Shown: positions 20,413-30,167, counted from the stretch's first letter. The stretch: DNA of 36,548 bases from Spirogloea muscicola (GCA_009602725.1 WELB01000012.1:1304621-1341168), one strand, 5' to 3'. Translations and numbers: made by a program. The notes: generated by a model from the sequence alone, not told the origin.

Positions 20413-20851
20413 GAGGAAGAAAGGGCTCGCCCATTGAGGATAGGGGCTGGAAAAAGCCAGCCCAGAAAAGAATGAACAAAGGACGAGAACGTACTTCCCC
20501 TGGCCAGGGGAAGTACGAAGAACAACAAGCACTAAAAAGAAACGAAGCAGCTACGAAGCACTCAGTAACCCCTGCTAAGCAGCCTCAGGTCAGAGAGACT
20601 GGGTTCCTGGAAGCGGGTCCCCTGGCCAGAGCCAGAGGCAGCAGCGAGGGCTCTGCCTGCACGCAGGTGCAGCGCGCGGGCCATAGATCTCTGCAGCGAG
20701 ACGGCCAAGCGCATGCGGTACACCTGCGCTAGCGACCCTGCTGCATGGGAGTACACCGGCTCCCCATGGAAGCGGCGGACAATGGCGTGACGTGAGAGCT
20801 GGTTGAGCAGCTCGAGCCACCGAGCGCCCAGCGCCCCGTGCGTATCGATGG
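20413..20851 (-). mobile_element. 5'-truncated non-LTR-like retroelement insertion, copy 1
   Basis: This 439-base insertion is flanked by CTGTCTT at 20406-20412 and 20852-20858. Its minus strand is open from the edge inwards (GARWLELLNQLSRHAIVRRF, then EPVYSHAAGSLAQVYRMRL and LHLRAGRALAAASG). It ends SLSDLRLLSRGY with TGA at 20562-20564, then a 149-base 3' untranslated tail. Entry in the middle of a coding frame, an odd-length target duplication and a complete 3' end suggest a 5'-truncated non-LTR (LINE-type) copy. There is no poly-A tail. The protein family is not recognised. Confidence 0.65.
20490..20517. repeat. Perfect 28-base palindrome in the tail of copy 1
   Basis: Both arms are CGTACTTCCCCTGG and its exact complement, centred between 20503 and 20504. 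It lies in the 3' untranslated tail of the insertion and would fold into a hairpin in RNA. Confidence 0.9.
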
Positions 20852-20977
20852 CTGTCTTCCGCTGCGCTTATGCGCTAGTGCTTTGCCGTGTGGTGGGGTC
20901 GGTGCCTGAACCCCCTACAGCCGAACATAAGAAGGACGACTCACCCTAATTGCTTGCGTAGGCCGAGATTCTCTACA

Positions 20978-21330
20978 GGAAGTGTCCGAGCGGCAAACAA
21001 CAAGCGAACTTCGCATTGCTCCAGGCGTGATACAAAGATGGTAAGAACCTTTGACATCGAGAGAGCAAATCACACTTGCTCCTCGGAGAAGATCACACAG
21101 AATATCAATGCCAGGCAAAGGGCACCGGTTCTTGACAATGAGCTTGGTTAAAGCTCGAGGCTGGATGCACATCCGATGACTACCATTGTGCGTCACAAGG
21201 AGGCGGATGGGTGCACCATACGGCAACTGAAGGGGCTCACTATGCCCGTACTCCAGCAAGTCCGCTACTTGGGATTGCATCTTTCAAGACTCGAGAGTAC
21301 TAAGTCGATACAGGCAGTACGGCGGCAGAG
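20978..21330 (-). pseudogene. RT N-terminal part of element 5
   Basis: The minus strand encodes MQSQVADLLEYGHSEP, LPYGAPI, RMCIQPRALTKLIVKNRCPL and SLDVKGSYHLCITPG. These follow the RT of element 1 with many substitutions. The frame is partly open but key residues differ, and it is separated from its continuation by LTR3. Confidence 0.8.
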
Positions 21331-22093
21331 CGCCAGACGTCTTCGAGCCACTTCGGATGCGGAGGCAACCCGTCATCAGGAGTTCGGGAATGCATCCAAC
21401 GACTTTGTTGAATGGTTGTCAAGAGCCGCACCAGGTGAGGCTGCCACACGTACTACAGAGTCAGGGGGACACTCATTACCGATCATCGAAATCCGACACA
21501 CAGCCAGAGCTGGATGCGTGTGAAGGTACATCTTCAATGACAGCTATTGGTCGCAGAGTGCGACGACGCCGTCCAAAGCAACCAATACAAGTCAACCCTT
21601 TGGCATTCAAAGGCGGAGACAAGCACTCACCCAGAGTACTCTGATGCACTAGCCAGCTGCAGGCTGTCACTGCCGGCAGCAGCTTTCTGGCTACGAATGC
21701 ACCGGGATACTCAGCACTTAGCTGGGCTAATCGTCCAATTCTCGCATCCCAGCAATATGTCCAAAGGGGTATACAGGCGAGGAATTGAACAAGCAGTGGC
21801 TGCAGAGGGCGTTGACAACATCTGCCAAGCCTAGCTTCGCAAGCTGCTCAACCCATAGCTGTGACATCACATTATCAACAGCTGCAGGAAGTCAAGGACT
21901 TTCACTGGAAGTAGGTGACACTGAAGTGCTACTGACCAGGGCCCAGAGCCTTAAGGTCAATGAGGATGGCGGACAGCCATGTTCTCATCGCACGTAGCGC
22001 CAAGCACCATACTGCCAGCAATTGGAGTGTGCAATGAAGCACAAACCAGGGTGAGGGCGCACTAGCCGCCAACACCTAAAATACGGCAATGCG
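21331..22093 (-). pseudogene. Decayed protease/Gag region of element 5
   Basis: Position and faint similarity place this upstream of RT. A stretch near 21830-21900 (VDNVMSQLWVEQLAKLGLAD on the minus strand) lines up loosely with the protease active-site region, but the DTG motif is not present. No zinc knuckle was found. The call rests mostly on position. Confidence 0.45.
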
Positions 22094-22638
22094 TGTAAGG
22101 AACCTCGCCCCACACACGCAATTAGGGTGAGCAGTCCTTCTTGAGTTCGGCTGTAGGGGGTTTAGGGACCAACCCACTACACAGGCAAAGCACTAGCGCA
22201 TAGTCGCAACGGAAGACAGGCCCTGTGGCGCCGCCGTCCAGCGGCGACTCCACCTCCTGGGCGCAGGCCGGCACAGCAGGCCCCGCAGCAAGGTGCGGCG
22301 GCGGCTGCGGCGGCGAGCAGCGGCAAGGCTGCTCCTGGGTTTCACCGGTTCGAACTCCTTCGAGCCTCAGCTCCAAGGCTCTTCGTGCTTCCCCGTGCCA
22401 CCCCCCCTCCAGGGGTGTGAGCGGGTCGCCCCATGGCCTGCCAGGCGGCGGGCCAAAAATCCTCCCTTGAACGGGCGGATCCTAGCGAGGGGTATTTCAG
22501 GACGGGCGGGGCCCGCCTCTGGGCGGGCCGCTTGCCCGGCAAGCCAGCCCGCCACCTGGCGGGCCCACTTGTCCCAAATAGCCGGTTATGTAATGCCAGC
22601 CGAGCCATGTGGCTTAATCAAACGGCTGGTTCATTACA
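22094..22638 (-). mobile_element. 3' LTR of element 2 (family LTR3)
   Basis: A complete 545-base LTR. Read on the minus strand it starts TGTAATGAACCAGCC and ends GGCGAGGTTCCTTACA. It contains CAGGAGGTGGAGTCGCCGCT and the GGCGGCG/GCAGC-rich cassette common to the family. Confidence 0.9.
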
Positions 22639-22652
22639 TACCTCCCCACTCT
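22639..22652 (-). other. Polypurine tract of element 2
   Basis: The minus strand reads AGAGTGGGGAGGTA directly before the LTR, identical to the tract at 1369-1382. Confidence 0.85.
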
Positions 22653-22696
22653 GGTGTTCACATCCTCGGGAACAACGAGGAAACAGCCGACAGGTA

Positions 22697-23895
22697 TTAA
22701 GATACCCGACGGCTGCTGCCTCTACCAAGCCTAGGAGAATGACCACCCTTGGCCAGGTATTCCCTGAGAGAATCTGGACAATTTGCCAAATTGGCCGCAG
22801 GCTCCCACGTGTTGTGCTCAGGCCCATACCCGAGCGACTTCACCAGATACTCACGGGTCTTACGCCCTCGAGGCTTGTCCCTGTGAGACAAGATCTCTTC
22901 CACCTCAAACTCAAGATCATCCTCGATGACTAGTGGAGGTAGGGGCGGTTGGACACGACCATCCGAAAGGAAGGCCCTCAGCTGAGACACATGGAAGACG
23001 TTATGGACCTTCCACTGCACCGGTGTCTTCGACTCGTAGGACACCTTGTCCACAAGGCGTACCATTGCAAATGGTCCAACCCACTTGGCCAGCAACTTGT
23101 GCGTACCCACAGCCCGCAAGGATAAGTGCTTCGTGCTCTGCAGCACTTGCGCACCAACATCGAAGGACACGTCCTTCCGATGTTTGTCAGCATAAGCCGA
23201 CTGGCGACTCTGGGCAATTTCCAAGAAATGCCGAGCTCGTCTCTGAGCCTCCAAGAGGGTCCCAGTAAAGGCTACTGCGACGGGAATACGTTCCGGCCTC
23301 CCCATCTGAAGTGGAGCTCGGGGATGCTGACCATAGTTGAGGAAGAATGGAGTCTCCTTTGTGGACGCATGATAGGCATTGTTCACAGGCATATTCAGCT
23401 GGAGCCAAGTAGTCATCCCAGTCAGTTTGGCTAGAATTGACAAAGTGCCTCAACATGTCCTCGAGAACTCGATTCATTCGCTTGCAGTTTGGCCATCCGT
23501 TTGTGGATGGAAGGCTGTGGGCATGGACTGCTTCGTGCTAATAAGCTTGCAGACTTCTTTCCAGAAGTGACCTGTAAAGCGAAGATCGCGGTCCGAGACC
23601 AGCCTCTCAAGTACTCCATGTAGCTTCCACACCTCATCCACAAAGATGCCAGCGAAATCCTTCGCTGATGCCCGCGTAGTAGTGGGAGCAAAATGCACCG
23701 TTTTACTCAGGCGATCCACGAGGACGACAATGGCATCATAGCCGTTCCGCGTCTTAGGCAATTGTGTGATAAAATCCACATTTACATCAGACCAATTCCG
23801 CTCCGGAATCTGCAAGGGCTGAAGTAAGCCGACAGGCTTGCCAGAGATTTCCTTACTACGCTGGCATGTGGCACAGCTTGCCACAAAAGCGCGCA
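22697..23895 (-). pseudogene. Integrase and chromodomain of element 2
   Basis: This is the best-preserved integrase in the window. Residues include the end of the zinc finger (CATCQRSKEISGKPVG) and the catalytic Asp regions VNVDFITQLP and VSDRDLRFTGHFW. FHPQTDGQT follows, then MNRVLEDMLRHF around the catalytic Glu, FFLNYGQHPRAPLQMGRPER, KWVGPFAMVRLV and a chromodomain (YLVKSLGYGPEHNTWEPAAN). Two frameshifts break it, near 23474 (two extra bases) and near 23400. The first zinc-ligand histidines are cut off at the junction. Confidence 0.92.
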
Positions 23896-23960
23896 CCCCT
23901 CCCCACTTAGGTGTTCACGTCCTCGGGAACAAGGACAGGGGGGCCACAAACCCGAAGAGG

Positions 23961-24943
23961 TTACGTTCGACGAGGGCGTGTGGTACTACGACGCAAAGGG
24001 GAATGCCCTTCTGCAAGATACTTACGGAGAACGGCGCGACAACGGGCAAGATTGGCCGCCGGTTCCCAGGTTTTGTGCTCAGGTCCATAACCTAGCCACT
24101 TGACAAGATACTCTTGGGACTTGCGTCGCCCACGGAGTCTGTCGCGGTGAGACAAGATCTCCTCCACCTGAAACTCTTCCTCGTTCGCAAATACGAGAGG
24201 AGGTGGGGGCGGTTGGACACGACCATCCGAATGGAATGGTTCGAGCTGGGACACGTGGAATACCTTGTGGATTTTCCAGTGTACCGGTGTATCCAGCTCA
24301 TATGCGACCGGACCAATACGGCGCACTACACGAAAGGGTCCGACCCACTTCGGCAGCAACTTAAGCGTACCGACGGCCCGCATGGAGAGGTACTTTGTGC
24401 TCAAGAGCACCAGAGCACCCACGTCGAAGGATATATGTCGACGATGTCGATCAGCATACGCCTTTTGTCGTTGCTGGGCAATCTCCAAGCATTGCCTAGC
24501 CCTCCGCTGAGCTTCCAGGAGGTGACCGGTAAAGGTTGCTGCGGCGAACTCGCGTTCCGGCCTCCCCAACTTGTAAAGGTGCCCGGGGATGCTGACTGTA
24601 GTTAAGGAAGAAAGAGGTCTTCTTGGTGGACTCATGAAAGGCATTGTTCACAGCATATTCCGCTGGAGCAAGATACTTATCCCAATCGGTCTGGCCGGGA
24701 TTTACAAAGTGCCGTAACATGTCCTCCAAAACCCGGTTCATCCTTTCTGTCTGACCATCGGTTTGGGGGTGGAATGCCGTGAATAAATAAGGATTGCTTA
24801 GTGCCAATAAGCTTGCACACTTCACGCCAGAAGTGACCCGTGAAGCGAGGGTCGCGATCAGACACGATTCGCTCGGGCAATGCGTGCAATTTCCATACAC
24901 GGTCCACGCAGATACCAGCAAATTCCCGAGCGGACACTGTGGT
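23961..24943 (-). pseudogene. Integrase C-terminal half and chromodomain of element 3
   Basis: A 227-codon frame (24644-23961) encodes FTGHLLEAQRRARQCLEIAQ, LLPKWVGPFRVVRRIGPVAY, VFHVSQLEPFHSDGRV and the chromodomain YLVKWLGYGPEHKTWEPAAN. It ends RRSTTRPRRT. Upstream, 24921-24496 encodes FHPQTDGQTERMNRVLEDML and YAVNNAFHESTKKTSFFLNY in another frame. The chromodomain itself looks undamaged. Confidence 0.9.
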
Positions 24944-25822
24944 TGTAACGTCCCCGCCGTTACGGGACGCTTAACTTCGAGTTAAGCGCTAACCACTGAC
25001 GCGCTCGCGACTGACGCGTGCAACGCGCGTGCGACAGCGCGAGAGCGCCGCGCAAGGTGTCGCGCGGTGTGACGCGCCTGCTGACCATGTGACGTGCAGG
25101 CGCGCCGCCTCCAGCTGAGGCGGCGAATCCTGGTCTTCCAGAGCGGAGGTTCTCGGCATATTCCTGATTCTGCCGTCGTGCCCGCAGTGACGTGTATGGG
25201 ACACGTGTCGCGCGCCTGTGACGCCGCGCCACACCCGTGACTCACTGGTGGCGCCGCAAGCCGGCGCCGCAGGGCGCCGCTCGGCGGCGCCGCAGGACGG
25301 CCGCCGCCTCCAGAAGGGAGCCGCGTGGTCTGCCCTCGCACTAGATTCCCCTTGTCGGGCCCCCCTTCCCGAAGGTGGGCCCTGAGACGAGCCTCCCAGA
25401 GACCCCTGGAGAGGTTGGCACATGAAGCACTATGAGTAGGGCTGAGAGCCGACTCGAAGGGAACTGGGTCAACCTCAGTGAAGCCCGCGAGAGAGAGGCG
25501 CAGCCCTGCTGCCGCCTGCTGCCGCAGCCCGCCGACGCAGCTCTGCTGCTGCCCGCTGCTGCAGCCCGTCGCCGCATTCCGTCGTCGGGATCTTCGACGG
25601 CTTTCTGTGAGTAAGACTGTGGCTGCTCCCTTGGCGACAGTCGCTGGCCCGTACCTGAGAGGTGAGTCGCTGCCTGTCGGCAGCGCCTCAGGGCGAGACT
25701 TCCGCTGCGTATCACACGTGGTGCTTTCACTGTGCTGGGGGTTTGTCTCTAAATCCCAGCGACCGAAACCAAAGAGGACGTACTGACCCCCGACTGTACT
25801 GTTAAGGGTCAGGGCCGTCACA
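24944..25822 (+). mobile_element. Solo LTR1 with target-site duplication
   Basis: An 879-base LTR reading TGTAACGTCCCCGCC to AGGGCCGTCACA on the plus strand. It is flanked by a perfect duplication GTGGT at 24939-24943 and 25823-25827. Removing it rejoins the integrase of element 3 (VHFAPTTT with VSAREFAGICVDRVWKLH). It lies opposite to the host element and has no internal sequence. Confidence 0.95.
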
Positions 25823-25827
25823 GTGGT

Positions 25828-26372
25828 GGTCGTAGGCGCAAAATGCACCATATTACTTAGACGATCCACAAACACGACAATGGCATCGTAGCCGTTTCGC
25901 GTCTTGGGGAGTTGGGTGATGAAATCCACACTGACCAGTTCCGCGGATAAACTGTCAAAAATTGGAGCAATCCGGCGTGTGAGAGCTTGCCTTACTACGC
26001 TGGCAGGTGGCGCAAGTCTTCACAAATGACTGTACCTGGGCTTTCAAGCCGGGCCACCAAACGAGAAGCTAAATGACTTTCTTTGTGTTCCCCATACCTA
26101 AGTGACCTCTATAGGGTGGCTCATGCATCTCTTGCACGATAGTACTTCATAGGGCATTGCAGTCAGGAACTACAATGGCGTCCCCTTGCCAAAGTCTTGG
26201 TCAGAAGCTAGTGTGCGTGTATTGTTTGCATCTGCAGACCACGGGTCGTTGCTATACCCATCACGAATACGCACATACAGCTCATGAGGGTTGGCGGTGG
26301 ACTGCCGAGCAGCTCCACAAGTAGGCCGCACGTCTGCGGTCCGAACCCCTGATGCGTGCAAGACGCATCAGG
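25828..26372 (-). pseudogene. Integrase N-terminal and linker region of element 3
   Basis: The minus strand encodes MDFITQLPKTRNGYDAIVVF and VDRLSNMVHFAPTTT. Beyond a small deletion come zinc-finger remnants near 26000 and the linker RPTCGAARQSTANPHELYVR. It parallels 4070-4620 of element 1. The match stops at about 26360. Confidence 0.85.
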
Positions 26373-26374
26373 GG
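26346..26374. repeat. Perfect 11-bp inverted repeat at a rearrangement junction
   Basis: The arms CCCCTGATGCG and CGCATCAGGGG are separated by seven bases. The left arm belongs to element 3, as the same bases occur in element 1 near 4604. The right arm is not found there and is followed by LTR1 sequence. Confidence 0.9.
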
Positions 26375-26479
26375 ACACCTCCGCGCGGCGCTCTCGCGCG
26401 TCGCACGCGTCAGTCGCGAGCGCGTCAGTGGTTAGCGCTTAACTCGAAGGTAAGCGTCCCGTAACGGCGGGGACGTCAC
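26375..26479 (-). mobile_element. LTR1 terminal fragment
   Basis: This matches the last 105 bases of LTR1 copies such as 9360-9462, including CGCACGCGTCAGTCGCGAGC, and ends GGGGACGTCACA. It begins directly at the fold-back junction. Confidence 0.85.
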
Positions 26480-27032
26480 AGCAGGGCTGCGCGCCTCTCT
26501 CTCGCGTGGGCTTTGCTGACATGGACCCGGTGCCCTGAGGCTGGTCTCAGCCCTACTTGTAGTGCTTCATGTGCCACCCTCCCCAGGGGTCTCTGGGAGG
26601 CTTGCTTCAAGGTCCACCCTCGACAAGGCGGGCCCAACAAGGGGGTTACGATCGTGAGGGCGGCGGCGCCGCCATGTGCGGCGTGAAGCCGCCCTGCGCG
26701 TGGCTGCGCCGCCAGGCGCGTCAGAGCGCCACACGCGTCACAAGCATGTCACAACGAGTCCGGCGGCACCGCCGGGTAGCCGGCGGTGCGGCAGCCATGC
26801 GCAGGCCGCACCGGGGGTGCGGCGGCGACACGGCGGTGATACGGCGGCCGCTCCGGCGGCGCGGCGGCCATGCNGCCCGGCGGCCACGCGGCGGCAGATC
26901 CGGCGAGCCGCGGCGCGCCGCGCGTCACTGTCGCGCGACGCCCACGTGTCGCACGCCAACGATAGTGGGGCCGTCACTACGCGTTAGCGTTTAACCCAGG
27001 GTTAAATAGCACGTAACGGCTGGGGACGTTAC
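26480..27032 (-). mobile_element. LTR1-related LTR fragment with CGG-rich core
   Basis: The left part (GCAGGGCTGCG, CTTGTAGTGCTTCATGTGCC, CAGGGGTCTCTGGGAGG) follows LTR1. The middle (26660-26930) is dominated by CGGCGG/GCCGCC runs not found in other copies. The end GTAACGGCTGGGGACGTTACA is an LTR terminus. One base is ambiguous (n at 26874). The left terminus is missing. Confidence 0.7.
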
Positions 27033-27330
27033 AGGAGATGTTGAGCATAGACCTGACTGGAGGTCGTAGGTGAGTGAAGCTCTGAGAGAGGCGCAGCCCT
27101 GCTGCTGCCTGCTGCGGGAGGCTGCTGTTGCACGAATCGCTCGCCGAGGGTTCCATGGCGTCGCCTTAGGCATGTTAGCGGCAGTGTCAGACGGCAAAGC
27201 CGCTGCTGCCTAGCGGCGTTGTTACGGGCTAATAGACTTCCGCTGTGCTCGAGTGCTTCCTCGGGGATGGTGAATATCGTCATACCACCCAAGCACTCAC
27301 CCAACAAGGACGCACTCAGCCTGAGAGGTA
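27033..27330 (+). mobile_element. LTR-like fragment, plus orientation
   Basis: It contains GAGAGGCGCAGCCCTGCTGC, GACTTCCGCTGTGC and CCTGAGAGGTAGGG, blocks found inside the other LTR families, but not in their usual order and without clear ends. It is probably a scrambled LTR remnant. Confidence 0.45.
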
Positions 27331-28200
27331 GGGACCCAACGCAACAGTAGTCATGGCAACTCTTGTCTGGTCGCTAGCTACTCCATTGTAGCTGCATGCT
27401 TGACGCTTTCCAGCACCTTCAGACACTGTCCATCCCGCTTTGGGCTGACCTTTACAGCTACTGCCACATCGGCAACAGCTTCTTCTTCCACTCCCTTCCT
27501 TTCAGTCTCGCTTCAGCACTGCCACGATCCTGCAGTGCACTTGCGGGCATGCTGCACATTGGCTGCTGCTTCTGCTTATTCCCGTGGTCAAATCAAACCT
27601 CTCCGCTGCAAGCTACCCTGACTTGCAGCTATTGTCTAAGAAACGTTGCGTTTCCATATGTTGTAGCCACTTGCGTAGCTGTGTGCTTCAGCTCTTTCTG
27701 GCCCCTTCAAATGTCTCCAACGATTTAACCTGGCCTTTCATTATATTGGCCCGTCTTAGGGCTATAGGTGTGGGTCGCTTGATCCCAACCCTCTCTTGTG
27801 GACGCTCTCGGGCGCAGTTGACGTTTGCGATCCTGCCAATTTGGCCAGCTTTTGCAGCCTATCTGCGACATGGCGGACTTGTAGTCGCCCAACAAGTGGC
27901 ATACGCAATAGGGATTGAAAGCTCGGTCATTGAGCACCTAACAGTACTGTTATTGCCCTCATGACCTTGAGACACTTGCAGATGATTCCTCACAGAAGCT
28001 TAATGACATGGCCGTTAGCCTCGTGCCATGCAAATACGTGCCATCCCTGGCTATAGTGCGCTTGTCGCTTTTCATCGGTTCAGGCTCGTCTAGGTTGTCA
28101 AGGAAGATTCTTGCGTTATGCGTGGCCTCAAAGCTCCCCGCGGCATGCCTCGGACGCTCCCGGCGGCATGAACGGCCTCTGACGCTTCCGACGGCATTTT
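27331..28200. other. Unassigned DNA
   Basis: About 870 bases with less extreme GC content than its surroundings. No convincing gene, LTR or repeat is seen. Plus-strand frames here (for example 27396-27728) lack any recognisable domain and have no splice-joined continuation I could find. Confidence 0.4.
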
Positions 28201-28423
28201 AAGGTCCCGTCACCACTAGGAAGGACTGCGACATCCTTGGCAGGCACGCTCCTCACGAGGCGGTCCTTTGCCCCGGCCAGAGGACCCGCTACCAGGAGAC
28301 CAGTTTCTCCGACCTGCGGCTGACCAACGGGCCTTACTGAATGCTTCGTAGCTACTTGAATCCCTGTGTGCGTCAGCGCTTTCCCTGGCCACGTCGAGCT
28401 TTGTCCATTTTTCTGGGCTGGTC
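28201..28423 (+). mobile_element. Non-LTR-like retroelement 3' end, copy 2, left part
   Basis: The plus strand encodes CPGQRTRYQETSFSDLRLTN followed by GPY and TGA at 28338-28340. This parallels the C-terminus of the insertion at 20413-20851 (SLSDLRLLSRGY). The 3' tail also matches: TGCTTCGTAGCT, CCCTGGCCA and CTTTGTCCATTTTTCTGGGC. It is interrupted at 28423 by LTR3 and resumes at 28953 (TGGCTTCTCA). Confidence 0.7.
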
Positions 28424-28952
28424 TGTAAGGAACCTCGCCCTACACACGCAGTTAGGGTGAGCAGTCCTTCTTGAGTTCGGCTGTAGGGGTTTAGGGACCA
28501 ACCCACTACACAGGCAAAGCACTAGCGCATAGGCGCAGCGGAAGACAGGCCCTGTGGCGCCGCCGTCCGGCGGCGACTCCACCTCCTGGGCGCAGGCCGG
28601 CGCAGCAGGCCCTGCAGCAAGGTGCGGCGGCGGCTGCGGCGGCGAGCAGCGGCAAGGCTGCTCCTGGGCTTCACCGGCTCGAACTCCCCTCGAGCCTCAG
28701 CCTCCAAGGCTCTTCGTGCTTCCCCGTGCCACCTCCCCTCCAGGGGTGTGAGCGGGTCGCCCCAAGGCCTGCCCTTGCGGGCGGGCCAAGATCCTCCCTT
28801 GAACGGGCGGATCCTAGCGAGGGTATTTCTGGACGGGCGGGCCACTTGCCCGGCAAGCCAGCCCGCCACCTGGCGGGCCCACTTGTCCCAAATAGCCGGT
28901 CATGTAATGCCAACAGAGCCATGCGGCTTAACCAAATGGCCGGTTCATAACA
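28424..28952 (-). mobile_element. Solo LTR3
   Basis: A 529-base LTR. Read on the minus strand it starts TGTTATGAACCGGCC and ends GGCGAGGTTCCTTACA. The flanks are TGGTC (28419-28423) and TGGCT (28953-28957). Comparison with the uninterrupted tail at the right edge of the window (GGGCTGGCTTCTCA on the minus strand) shows the site was TGGCT, so the left copy has mutated. Confidence 0.85.
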
Positions 28953-29010
28953 TGGCTTCTCACCGCCACCGCCCTCTCCTGGAAGCGTCCTTTTCCCTCT
29001 GGGGCGACCT

Positions 29011-29345
29011 ACCCCCCCCAGACCACCCGGGAGGGCGGGTGGCACGTAAAAGCACTGGCTATATAGAGCGCAGAGAGCTTATCAGATGTCGAGTCGGCGA
29101 AGCTCTGAGATAGGCGCGGCCATGCTGCTACTTGTGGTGCCAGCTCGCGGGCGCAGCCCTGCTCCTTCTGCTCCTGCTTGCTGCCACATCCCCCCAGCCG
29201 CCCATTTCTGCATCTCGTGATTGGTTACCACAGAGTGTCCGTAGCTGCGACCTGCGGGGGCAGTTGCTGGCTTGTGCCTGAGAGGTGGAGTCACAGCCTC
29301 ACGGCAGCGCCCCAGGGCAAGGTATCCGGCTGCCGAATATTGTGG
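29011..29345 (+). mobile_element. LTR-like fragment with TATA box
   Basis: The order GGGTGGCACGTAAAAGCAC, CTATATAGAGCG, GAAGCTCTGAGATAGGCGCG, GCCTGAGAGGTGGAGTC and GCAGCGCCCCAGGGCAAGG parallels the promoter-to-end half of LTR1 and LTR2. Neither terminus is clear. Confidence 0.55.
29060..29065 (+). promoter_or_regulatory. TATA box of the LTR-like fragment
   Basis: GGCTATATAGAGCGC follows GGTGGCACG by the same interval as in LTR1 and LTR2. Confidence 0.45.
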
Positions 29346-30167
29346 TTCCTAACCATGTGAAGTTTCGCCGTGAAGGCTGCTGCTGCTACATGACCGAGTC
29401 TAATGAGGAGGAGATTCTGATCCCTACCTTGCTATATTAGGGTAGTCCGGCATGATCGAGGTCGACGAACCTGAGTCCAATCCTACGCATGATTCGATAA
29501 AGCCCCTTCATATGATAGTCATCCGCACTGGTGAGATTGCAGCGTTGCTTACATACTGTGTTAGGCTAATCACTCTGAAAGGCCAAGGGCATCTTGGCAA
29601 TATTTGGCACGACTACTATTAGCCAAGCTACGTCTCGTAAGCTCTCCGCCAGGTGGAGCTTCCGTGAGGGTCACTGCCATTAGCTTCTCTCGTGCCAGCG
29701 ACATACTCTTCATTGCAGTGCTTGTTTGCAACCTTCTAAGACGCAAGGAAGCGGACCATTAATCATTCATTTGCCGGCCTGATAGTAGGCAAGCATCTGT
29801 CGAGGCCACCTTCTCACCTTCTCACAGCCTCGACGATCCGACCATGGACATCCCTCCTAGACATCAACACACGTGGCTCTGCCTGCTACAGTACTTCCAA
29901 TGTTCAGTTACTTATCTGCTCTTCGTCCCATGGGTGTTGTATGGCACTCTATCTCCCTGTTGCAGGTCATGATCATGATCAAACACCTCCTCGATACCCT
30001 CCCAAATAAATGAGAAAGTTGCACTTTTTTGACCTATGCAACTCACACATCAATGCCTAAGCATCGATGCAAGCAAACCTTTTCGAATGCAAAAGCGCCT
30101 TCATTCATAGTGCATGTCTTCCAATAAGACCAGATGTACGAGAGTACCCACAAGAGTAATGAATTTT
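29346..30167. other. 3' flank of NSF, no gene seen
   Basis: AT-richer than the retroelement zone. It should contain the NSF 3' untranslated region on the minus strand below 30168. No AATAAA hexamer is seen near the stop, and no repeat family of this window is recognised. Confidence 0.5.

Larger units (their letters stand above)
19981..20977 (+). mobile_element. LTR3 inserted in RT of element 5, itself interrupted
   Basis: It reads TGTAACGATCCAGCC to GAGATTCTCTACA on the plus strand. The flanks are GGAAT (19976-19980) and GGAAG (20978-20982), a 5-bp duplication with one change. Joining the flanks restores the RT sequence GAACTGGAAGTGTCCGAG, which parallels 5518-5532. LTR3 sequence stops at 20412 and resumes at 20852; the bases between are another insertion. 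Confidence 0.88.
16885..22093 (-). mobile_element. Decayed gypsy element with nested insertions (element 5)
   Basis: On the minus strand this reads protease/Gag remnants, RT (split), RNase H, integrase, chromodomain, polypurine tract and a 3' LTR of family LTR4. No 5' LTR is seen; the element ends at the LTR3 beginning at 22094. RT is interrupted by the LTR3 at 19981-20977. It is more eroded than elements 1 to 4, with many short frames. Confidence 0.8.
22094..23895 (-). mobile_element. 3' half of a gypsy chromovirus (element 2)
   Basis: On the minus strand this reads integrase, chromodomain, polypurine tract and 3' LTR (LTR3). It is cut at about 23895, inside the integrase N-terminus, where it joins the polypurine tract of element 3. 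RT, protease, Gag and the 5' LTR are missing. Confidence 0.85.
23896..26372 (-). mobile_element. Gypsy chromovirus remnant lacking its LTRs (element 3)
   Basis: It begins with a polypurine tract (minus strand TAAGTGGGGAGGGG at 23896-23909) but has no 3' LTR; the integrase of element 2 follows instead. Going up it contains the chromodomain, integrase and part of the RNase H-integrase linker, and it stops at a fold-back junction near 26346-26374. A solo LTR1 splits the integrase. It is closest to element 1. Confidence 0.85.

Noticed and set aside
20413-20851. Reading the 439-base insertion as a DNA transposon (MITE)
   Set aside because: The ends have no terminal inverted repeats and it enters in the middle of a conserved coding frame, which fits 5' truncation of a retroelement better.
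27396-27728. A 110-codon plus-strand frame with hydrophobic stretches
   Set aside because: The composition is rich in Phe/Ser/Cys as expected for pyrimidine-rich non-coding DNA. No family was recognised and no supporting neighbour exists.
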